From: an uncultured Acetatifactor sp.
GTDB lineage: Bacteria; Bacillota; Clostridia; Lachnospirales; Lachnospiraceae
Direction of reading: 5' to 3'
Length of the DNA stretch: 64,000 nt
Assembly (NCBI GenBank): GCA_947624245.1
Contig: CANQJL010000006.1
Span: forward strand, 33,449 to 97,448
Position 1 is the first letter of the stretch; the number at the start of each line of letters is the position of its first letter. The notes under the pieces are model-generated. The model worked only from the letters and a program-made list of their open reading frames with translations. It ran no database searches and had not been told where the DNA came from. The position numbers and the translations under genes were made by a program. This document shows, piece by piece, positions 17,181-22,275 of the stretch.

Positions 17181-18641
17181 TTGAACGAAAAAGAATTACT
17201 GGAAATTATAGAAAAAGGCGAGTGTCATACGACTGAGTTCAAGAAATCCACAACAGATATCACAAAGGATGTTTATGAAAGTATCTGTGCATTTTCTAAT
17301 CGAGATGGCGGGCATGTTTTTTTAGGTGTAAAAGATAATGGGGAGATACTTGGTATAGAACCTAATTGCATTGAAAAAATGAAGAAAGATTTTGTAACTG
17401 CAATTAATAATGCAAACAAAATGTACCCACCGCTGTTTTTAACACCTGTAGAGCATGAACTTCATGGAAGAAAAGTACTGTATATTTATGTTCCGGTTGG
17501 TACGCAGGTAAGCAGATGCTCTGGTCGGATATATGATAGAAGTAATGAATCCGATATTGATATTACAGATAATGAAGAACTTGTGTACAAATTGTATGCG
17601 AGAAAACAGGGGACCTATTTTGTAAATAAGGTATTTTCAAAATGGGGAATGGATGTACTTCGTCCCGACTTAATAGAACGAGCTAGAAAAATGACTCGTG
17701 CAAGAAGCAACAATCATCCTTGGTTGTCAATGGACGATGAGGAGTTGTTAAGAAGTGCAGGACTTATTTTGTTGGATCATGAAAGTAGAAGAGAGGGAAT
17801 TACACTGGCAGCGATTCTGCTATTTGGAAAAGATACAACTATTATGTCGGCGCTTCCACAGCATAAAACGGATATGATTTTTCGGGTACAGAATTTGGAC
17901 AGGTACGATGACAGAGATGTGATTGTAACTAATTTGCTGGATAGCTATGACAGAATGAGTGAGTTTGCAAAGAAACATTTGAATGATCCATTTGTTTTAG
18001 ATGGAATGCAGTCTGTCAGTGCGCGAGATGCAATTTTGAGGGAAATTATATCTAACAGTTTGGCGCATAGAGATTATTCAAGCGGTTATGTGGCAAAAAT
18101 GGTAATTGAGAAAGACCGGATATTTGCGGAGAATAGTAACAAAACGCATGGATATGGGAATTTAAATTTGAATACATTTGAGCCATTTCCTAAAAATCCT
18201 GCAATCTCTAAGGTGTTTAGGGAAATCGGTCTTGCCGACGAGTTGGGTTCTGGTATGCGGAATACTTATAAATTTACCAAGTTGTATTCCGGCGGCATTC
18301 CGCAGTTTGTAGAAGGTGATATTTTTAAAACAGTGATTCCGCTGAATGAAACTGCTACAATGAAATCTGGTCCAAAGGCTAGTGACCAAGTCAGTGACCA
18401 AGTCAGTGACCAAGTCAGTGATCAAGTCAGTGATCAAGTCGGAAGTGGTGTAGTTGTAGAAAAGATACTTGAATTTTGTAAAACAGCAAGAACCAAGAAG
18501 GAGATTTCCGAATATATAGGTTATAAAAATTTAACCTATATGACAAGAACTTATATTAAGCCATTATTGGAAAGTGGTAAGTTGGCATATACAATACCGG
18601 AGAAACCGCAGAGCAGGTTACAGAAGTATGTAACGAAATAG
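17181..18641 (+). CDS. AlbA/Schlafen-type ATP-binding protein with C-terminal winged helix
   Basis: About 486 residues. The N-terminal AlbA_2 (Schlafen AAA_4-like) domain shows CHTTEFKKS, YESICAFSNRDGGHVFLGVK and YIYVPVGTQVSRCSGRIYDR. A middle GHKL-like ATP-binding part has REIISNSLAHRDYSSG and LADELGSGMRNTYK. Five DQVS repeats precede a winged-helix tail (ARTKKEISEYIGYKNLTYM). Relatives are called RecG-like putative regulators; roles in transcription and in phage defence are known for the fold. AAGGAG sits 8 nt before TTG 17181; GTG 17172 is open but overlaps that site. It is much more AT-rich than its neighbours and flanked by direct repeats, so probably acquired. Confidence 0.85.
   Translation: MNEKELLEIIEKGECHTTEFKKSTTDITKDVYESICAFSNRDGGHVFLGVKDNGEILGIEPNCIEKMKKDFVTAINNANKMYPPLFLTPVEHELHGRKVLYIYVPVGTQVSRCSGRIYDRSNESDIDITDNEELVYKLYARKQGTYFVNKVFSKWGMDVLRPDLIERARKMTRARSNNHPWLSMDDEELLRSAGLILLDHESRREGITLAAILLFGKDTTIMSALPQHKTDMIFRVQNLDRYDDRDVIVTNLLDSYDRMSEFAKKHLNDPFVLDGMQSVSARDAILREIISNSLAHRDYSSGYVAKMVIEKDRIFAENSNKTHGYGNLNLNTFEPFPKNPAISKVFREIGLADELGSGMRNTYKFTKLYSGGIPQFVEGDIFKTVIPLNETATMKSGPKASDQVSDQVSDQVSDQVSDQVGSGVVVEKILEFCKTARTKKEISEYIGYKNLTYMTRTYIKPLLESGKLAYTIPEKPQSRLQKYVTK
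18381..18440 (+). repeat. Five 12-bp tandem repeats encoding SDQV
   Basis: AGTGAYCAAGTC is repeated five times (three with C, two with T), giving a SDQV linker between the ATP-binding and winged-helix parts of the AlbA-type protein. Copy number could vary in frame. Confidence 0.95.
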
Positions 18642-18700
18642 TAAACAAACGATAGAGGTGTTGCAGAATGAGTTTCAGATCAGCGTGAGCAGGAAAATCA

Positions 18701-18743
18701 GAGGAACTGACAGAGGCGGTGAAAGAACAAAAGGATTGATTTT
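18701..18743 (+). repeat. Right copy of the 43-bp direct repeat (luxR 3' remnant)
   Basis: 42/43 identical to 16814-16856. It begins 59 bp after the AlbA-type stop. Weaker similarity (GCGTGAGCAGG) extends leftwards with a small insertion. No complete gene belongs to this copy, so it is a remnant. Confidence 0.9.
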
Positions 18744-18770
18744 AGGTGCGGGAGAGCGTCCGAAAATACA

Positions 18771-18798
18771 TTGACAAACCGATGCGGGGGGGTATAAT
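18771..18798 (+). promoter_or_regulatory. Promoter of the two-TM protein gene
   Basis: TTGACA (18771-18776), 16 bp including seven G, TATAAT (18793-18798). Confidence 0.8.
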
Positions 18799-18876
18799 AA
18801 TTTCTAAATGCCGGTAAAATGAGCAATGCTCGGTAGGCCGGCGGAATATACGCAATGACAAAGCGGAGGAAAAGTA

Positions 18877-19557
18877 ATGTATAAAGTAGCAAGAAATACC
18901 TGTATCGCTGTCCTGGTTCTGGTGCTTATCTTAATGTACGGAGGAAGCGCTATCACGAAAATATCCTTTAGCCGGCCCGTGGATATTTATCAGGACCCTC
19001 TGACCGACGCGAGCCGTTTAAAGCGCGGACTTGCCATTCAGACAGAGCTTCCCATTCTGTTGGAGTGTTTTGGCACGGAAACATCGACTCAGACGAACAC
19101 TTACGATAATTCGACCTTGATAGGCGATGTCACTTATTATTACATCATGCCTGTAGCGGCAGGCGAAGAGCTCTATTACGTGGCGCTTGAAACAAGTCCA
19201 AAGAGCGATAATTACGATATGCTCAAGGAGCTCAGCCACGGCACAATGACCTCGACCGATGCGGAGCCGGTACCGATTACGGGCGGTCTGTTGACGTTAG
19301 ATGACGAATTGTACAAATTCATGAAGCAGTGGTTTGAGGAGGCAGGGCTGTTTGAAAGCGAGGCAGACATTGAAAAATACGTATTGCCCCTTAAATTCAG
19401 CGAAGAGAATTATACGGTCAATAGGATAGTATTTTTCGTGGAGCTCACGATCGCCGTTGCCCTTTTGGCTGCGGTCATTCTTCTTTCGATCAAAGGGAAA
19501 AAGGCTGCGGAGAGCGCCCAAAAAACGGATTCCGCAGATCAGAATGCTCCCGTCTGA
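18877..19557 (+). CDS. Two-TM hypothetical protein with extracytoplasmic domain (226 aa)
   Basis: TM1 at about 8-25 and TM2 at about 182-203 enclose a roughly 155-residue domain, probably outside the cell, containing Tyr-rich strands (GDVTYYYIMPVAAGEELYYV). A short polar tail follows. Similar proteins occur in Lachnospiraceae without assigned function. GCGGAGGAAAAGTA precedes the ATG. It has its own promoter at 18771, just past the luxR remnant, and is followed by an EamA-type gene 43 bp downstream. Confidence 0.75.
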   Translation: MYKVARNTCIAVLVLVLILMYGGSAITKISFSRPVDIYQDPLTDASRLKRGLAIQTELPILLECFGTETSTQTNTYDNSTLIGDVTYYYIMPVAAGEELYYVALETSPKSDNYDMLKELSHGTMTSTDAEPVPITGGLLTLDDELYKFMKQWFEEAGLFESEADIEKYVLPLKFSEENYTVNRIVFFVELTIAVALLAAVILLSIKGKKAAESAQKTDSADQNAPV

Positions 19558-19600
19558 GCTGCGCTTATGCGGTTGAAAGCAGGGGAGGCTTGGTGCAGCG

Positions 19601-20014
19601 ATGTGGTTTTGGTTAGCGCTCGGCTCGGCGGTCTTTGCCGCGCTGACATCAATCTTGGCAAAGATAGGAATTGAAGACGTCGGCTCCAACCTTGCCACGG
19701 CGATCCGCACAATGGTCGTTGTGGTCATGGCATGGGTCATGGTGTTCCTTACGCATCAGCAGAGCGGTATCAGGTCGATCGGCACCAAAAGCTGGATTTT
19801 CCTGACCCTGTCCGGCCTTGCTACGGGGGCCTCTTGGCTATGCTATTACAGGGCTCTGCAGGTGGGAGAGGCGTCCAAGGTCGTCCCGATCGATAAGCTG
19901 TCCGTAGTCATTACCCTTGTGATGGCGTTCGTCTTTCTGCACGAAGAATTCACGGCAAAATCAGTGATCGGCTGCATTCTGATCGGAGCGGGAACGCTGC
20001 TGATGGTGCTGTAG
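19601..20014 (+). CDS. EamA/DMT-type small transporter (137 aa)
   Basis: A single EamA unit of four to five TM helices (MWFWLALGSAVFAALTSILA, then ATGASWLCYYRALQVGEASK and VVPIDKLSVVITLVMAF). Half-size members of the drug/metabolite transporter superfamily act as dimers. GGGGAGGCTTGGTGCAGCG lies before the ATG. Substrate unknown. The next 1.3 kb contains only small RNA candidates and a toxin peptide. Confidence 0.88.
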   Translation: MWFWLALGSAVFAALTSILAKIGIEDVGSNLATAIRTMVVVVMAWVMVFLTHQQSGIRSIGTKSWIFLTLSGLATGASWLCYYRALQVGEASKVVPIDKLSVVITLVMAFVFLHEEFTAKSVIGCILIGAGTLLMVL

Positions 20015-20044
20015 GAAAATTTTGATAAAAAGTGAAATTTGTGG

Positions 20045-20073
20045 TTGACATATTCTGGGTGGTTTCGTATAAT
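20045..20073 (+). promoter_or_regulatory. Consensus promoter of sRNA-1
   Basis: TTGACA (20045-20050), 17 bp, TATAAT (20068-20073). Confidence 0.88.
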
Positions 20074-20079
20074 GTCGTT

Positions 20080-20287
20080 ACAAGGTAGGTTCTACAGATG
20101 TAGATGATAACTACCCCTTAAATGTTTGTCGCTCCCCGAATGCGACTAATAAATGGTCGGGATTAGTAGGTTCTACAGATGTAGATGATAACTACTCCTT
20201 AATGTTTGTCGCTCCCCGAATGCGACTAATAAATGGTCGGGATTAAAATGTAAGGGAGCTCTGTCGAAAGACAGAGCTTTTGTTTTT
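20080..20287 (+). ncRNA. Candidate small RNA 1: two tandem pseudoknot units plus terminator
   Basis: About 207 nt between a perfect promoter and an intrinsic terminator (AGCTCTGTC-GAAA-GACAGAGCT, 20257-20278, then TTTTGTTTTT). The body is two units (20085-20165 and 20166-20245) differing by one substitution and one deletion. Each unit has a GTAG/CTAC hairpin, then GTCGC/GCGAC enclosing CCCGA, which can pair with TCGGG 12 nt further on, giving an H-type pseudoknot. No ORF or ribosome site is seen. I do not recognise the family. Confidence 0.75.
20085..20245 (+). repeat. Tandem duplication of about 80 bp in sRNA-1
   Basis: Units 20085-20165 (81 bp) and 20166-20245 (80 bp) are nearly identical and abut exactly. 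Confidence 0.95.
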
Positions 20288-20321
20288 GCATGTGGCTCAC
20301 AGAACATACAGATCTATGCTT

Positions 20322-20393
20322 ACAAAATAAAGGCTGTGCCTTTGCACAGCCTTTGGTAAAGTTCCCACTTCTACGGTAGGGTTCACCTCTTTT
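20322..20393 (-). ncRNA. Candidate small RNA 2: single ToxI-like unit
   Basis: A minus-strand transcript of about 72 nt. It has a promoter TTGACA-17-TATAAT (plus-strand 20423-20428 and 20400-20405) and a terminator AAAGGCTGTGC/GCACAGCCTTT ending in TTTTG. The body is one 38-nt stretch starting AAAGAGGTGAACCC, in which GGT can pair with ACC and CCC with a later GGG. It resembles, at about half of positions, the units of sRNA-5. No ORF. Confidence 0.65.
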
Positions 20394-20399
20394 GATTTT

Positions 20400-20428
20400 A
20401 TTATACAGAGCCATGTTAAGTATGTCAA
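20400..20428 (-). promoter_or_regulatory. Promoter of sRNA-2
   Basis: Reading on the minus strand, TTGACA, 17 bp, TATAAT. The flanks (AAAATTTTG before, CTCTG before the -10) resemble those of the sRNA-4 and sRNA-5 promoters. Confidence 0.85.
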
Positions 20429-20549
20429 CAAAATTTTGCGGTTATTCGATCCATCGTAACAAAAAGAGAAGAGCCCTAAATGTATTTTTATCCTTGGGAT
20501 ATCAAAATCGCGTTAATATTGCGGCTTGTTATCGCCATAAAAATTTTTG

Positions 20550-20578
20550 TTGAATGTATGCGGAAAGTGTGGTATAGT
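20550..20578 (+). promoter_or_regulatory. Promoter of sRNA-3
   Basis: TTGAAT (20550-20555), 17 bp, TATAGT (20573-20578). Confidence 0.65.
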
Positions 20579-20584
20579 ATTTTC

Positions 20585-20684
20585 AGAAAAGGAAAGCACC
20601 CACTCCAAAGTGGAGGCCTCCAATTAGGGTAATGTCCTTACGGACACCGCCCCTCTGTTGGCAGACAGAGGGGCTTATTTTTTT
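20585..20684 (+). ncRNA. Candidate small RNA 3: probable antisense antitoxin to the holin-like peptide
   Basis: About 100 nt, ending in GCCCCTCTGT/ACAGAGGGGC followed by TTATTTTTTTT. Its terminator overlaps the end of the oppositely transcribed toxin ORF (stop at 20675-20677). The toxin mRNA has no T-tract there, so its 3' UTR should run antisense across this RNA, as in txpA/RatA and bsrG/SR4 type I systems. The body has an AGG...CCC...CCT...GGG order, as in sRNA-5, with an extra CCACTCC hairpin. Confidence 0.65.
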
Positions 20685-20830
20685 CGCTTTTTCTTTCTCT
20701 TCTGGAGAAAGGCAAGCAACGCTACAATCAGGCTACCAAAGGCACACAATAAAGTTAATGTGCCGATGAAAATCGAAATGATTTCAAAAGCCTTTGCACA
20801 TTCTTGCAGTTTATCCATTGGCACCTTCAT
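20675..20830 (-). CDS. Holin-like toxic peptide, candidate type I toxin (51 aa)
   Basis: Reads MKVPMDKLQECAKAFEII, then SIFIGTLTLLCAFGSLIVAL, then LAFLQKRKKKRKK. One strong TM helix ending in a lysine/arginine-rich tail is the layout of the TxpA/BsrG/holin-like toxin families of Firmicutes. AAGGTG lies just before the inner ATG (20818), so translation may start there, giving 47 aa; the first ATG has no ribosome site. It sits 7 nt downstream of the sRNA-4 terminator, and its 3' end is overlapped by sRNA-3. It is too short for usual gene callers. Confidence 0.65.
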   Translation of the reverse strand: MKVPMDKLQECAKAFEIISIFIGTLTLLCAFGSLIVALLAFLQKRKKKRKK

Positions 20831-20836
20831 AAGAAC

Positions 20837-21005
20837 AAAAAAAGACCGCCTTGCTTTTGCAAGACGGTCCTGAGCATTTTCTTTCGGTTTTCACCTACTC
20901 CGGTTTGAGGTTTCTACACAACCCCTCCGAAGCTCCGTATAACAGGGCGTTCCGGTACCCCCCTATACATCAACGCTTTGATAGATACACTCTTTATCTA
21001 TCGTT
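20837..21005 (-). ncRNA. Candidate small RNA 4 / attenuator leader of the toxin gene
   Basis: A minus-strand RNA of about 169 nt from a perfect promoter (21012-21040) to a terminator (GACCGTCTTGC-aaaa-GCAAGGCGGTC, seven T) that ends 7 nt before the toxin ATG. It begins with a long hairpin (ATCAACG ATAGATA / TATCTAT ... CGTTGAT), followed by a G-rich stretch and a GAGGGGTT/AACCTC hairpin. No promoter is seen between the terminator and the toxin, so toxin expression would need read-through. This is a riboswitch-like layout. Confidence 0.6.
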
Positions 21006-21011
21006 GATATT

Positions 21012-21040
21012 ATTATACAGAAGCGTCTTAAATATGTCAA
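21012..21040 (-). promoter_or_regulatory. Promoter of sRNA-4 and toxin leader
   Basis: Minus strand TTGACA, 17 bp, TATAAT. Its spacer TATTTAAGACGCTTCTG resembles those of the sRNA-2 and sRNA-5 promoters. Confidence 0.88.
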
Positions 21041-21080
21041 CATAATTTTTCGCAAATGAGAATTATTTTTCTTCTTAATG

Positions 21081-21224
21081 TAAAAACAGTGGTGAGAAAT
21101 CTCACCACTGTTTATGTCCCTACTTAAGGCAAGGGGTTTCCTCTTCGCAGTACGTCCCTACTTAAGGCAAGGGGTTTCCTCTTTGCAGTACTTCCCTACT
21201 TAAAGGCAAGGGGTTTCCTCTTTC
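21081..21224 (-). ncRNA. Candidate small RNA 5: three tandem ToxI-like pseudoknot repeats
   Basis: A minus-strand RNA of about 144 nt between a perfect promoter (21231-21259) and a terminator (AACAGTGGTGAG-attt-CTCACCACTGTT, then TTT). Its body is three abutting units of 39, 38 and 34 nt (plus coordinates 21185-21223, 21147-21184, 21113-21146). In each, AGG can pair with CCT and CCCT with AGGG, interleaved as an H-type pseudoknot with a TAAGT loop. Tandem 34-48 nt pseudoknots plus a terminator is the layout of ToxI antitoxin RNAs of type III systems. No ToxN-like gene is in the window. Confidence 0.7.
21113..21223 (-). repeat. Three tandem repeats of 34-39 bp in sRNA-5
   Basis: The core GAGGAAACCCCTTGCC plus TTAAGTAGGGA is identical in all three units apart from one inserted T. 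There are no spacers, so this is not a CRISPR array. Confidence 0.95.
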
Positions 21225-21230
21225 ATAAGC

Positions 21231-21259
21231 ATTATACGAAAACATTTCAAATATGTCAA
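21231..21259 (-). promoter_or_regulatory. Promoter of sRNA-5
   Basis: Minus strand TTGACA, 17 bp (TATTTGAAATGTTTTCG), TATAAT, preceded by CAAAATTTTG as at sRNA-2. Confidence 0.88.
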
Positions 21260-21405
21260 CAAAATTTTGAAAATAACTTCAAGCATAAATTTAAAAAGTT
21301 GATTCGGGTTCCGGAACCAGTGCATCAGGAGCGTCCGAGTGTAGCAATTCGGCGCAGGCTTCCTGCAGATAAGATACTGTCCGAAAGATAGAAGCAATCC
21401 GCCCC

Positions 21406-22275
21406 CTACTCGTTGAAATGATACAGGTACACGTCCTCGAGAGTCGGCTCCACCGAATGACAGTCGGGGAGCTTAGGCGGTTCTTCACTGAGGAACCGAA
21501 CCTTGATACCGCCGGCCAGGCTGGAGATTCCGCTGACGCAGTACGACGTCTGAAGCTTTTCCGCCTGCTCTCTGGGAACGACCGTCTCGAACACCTTGCC
21601 GGAAATGGACAGGAGAAGCTCATCTATAGGGCCTTTGAAGATCAGCCTGCCCTGCTTTAGCATCAGGATTTCTTTGGCGATGTACTCGATGTCCGACACC
21701 ACATGGGTAGCGAATATGACAATTTTATCGAAGGCGATCTCGCTGATGAGATTTCGGATACGGATACGCTCTTTCGGGTCCAGTCCGGCCGTGGGCTCGT
21801 CCAGAATCAGCACCTGGGGATTATTCAGCAGGGCCTGAGCGATCAGGATACGCTGCTTCATTCCGCCGGAAAAAGACCCCAGCTTTTTATTGGCGGCGTC
21901 AGACAGATTCATCTGTTCTAACAGTTCCGGTATCCGCTGTTTTGCCTCCGCCCTGCTCAGACCCTTCAGCGATGCCATGTACCATAGAAACCTCGCCGCC
22001 GTAAAATCGTCATAGACGCCCTGCTGCTGCGGCATAAAGCCTAAGATCTGCCGGAAGCGTTTTCCCATTGCAGCCGTATTTTCACCGTCATACAGGACAG
22101 AACCGCTGTCCTGCCTCAAATTATCCGTAATGATATTCATGAGTGTAGATTTTCCCGCACCGTTGGGGCCAAGCAGAGCATAGACGCCCGCCGACAGCTC
22201 GGCGGTAAATTCGTCCAGCGCTTTTTTTCGGTCCTTCCCGTAAGTCTTGCTCACATGATCTATTTTAAGAAGCAT
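21406..22275 (-). CDS. ABC transporter ATP-binding protein
   Basis: 289 residues with one ABC domain: Walker A GPNGAGKST, signature FSGGMKQR, Walker B VLILDEPTAGLDP, switch His in FATHVVSD. A C-terminal accessory domain of about 70 residues follows. GGAGGACGAAAA precedes the ATG, which lies 11 bp inside the upstream permease gene, so translation is coupled. It powers the ABC-2 permease at 22265. The substrate is unknown; such pairs in Clostridia often export peptides or lipids. Confidence 0.93.
   Translation of the reverse strand: MLLKIDHVSKTYGKDRKKALDEFTAELSAGVYALLGPNGAGKSTLMNIITDNLRQDSGSVLYDGENTAAMGKRFRQILGFMPQQQGVYDDFTAARFLWYMASLKGLSRAEAKQRIPELLEQMNLSDAANKKLGSFSGGMKQRILIAQALLNNPQVLILDEPTAGLDPKERIRIRNLISEIAFDKIVIFATHVVSDIEYIAKEILMLKQGRLIFKGPIDELLLSISGKVFETVVPREQAEKLQTSYCVSGISSLAGGIKVRFLSEEPPKLPDCHSVEPTLEDVYLYHFNE

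Noticed and set aside
17181..18641. Schlafen-type gene as proof of a defence island
   Set aside because: It stands alone with no nuclease, restriction or phage gene nearby; a regulator role is equally likely.
20226..20414. 62-residue minus-strand ORF over sRNA-1/sRNA-2
   Set aside because: It spans two terminators and has no hydrophobic or domain pattern.
20658..20873. 71-residue plus-strand ORF opposite the toxin
   Set aside because: It starts inside the sRNA-3 terminator and is the antisense of the peptide; composition is a shadow.
21113..21223. CRISPR array
   Set aside because: Units abut without spacers, promoter and terminator enclose them, and no cas gene is present.
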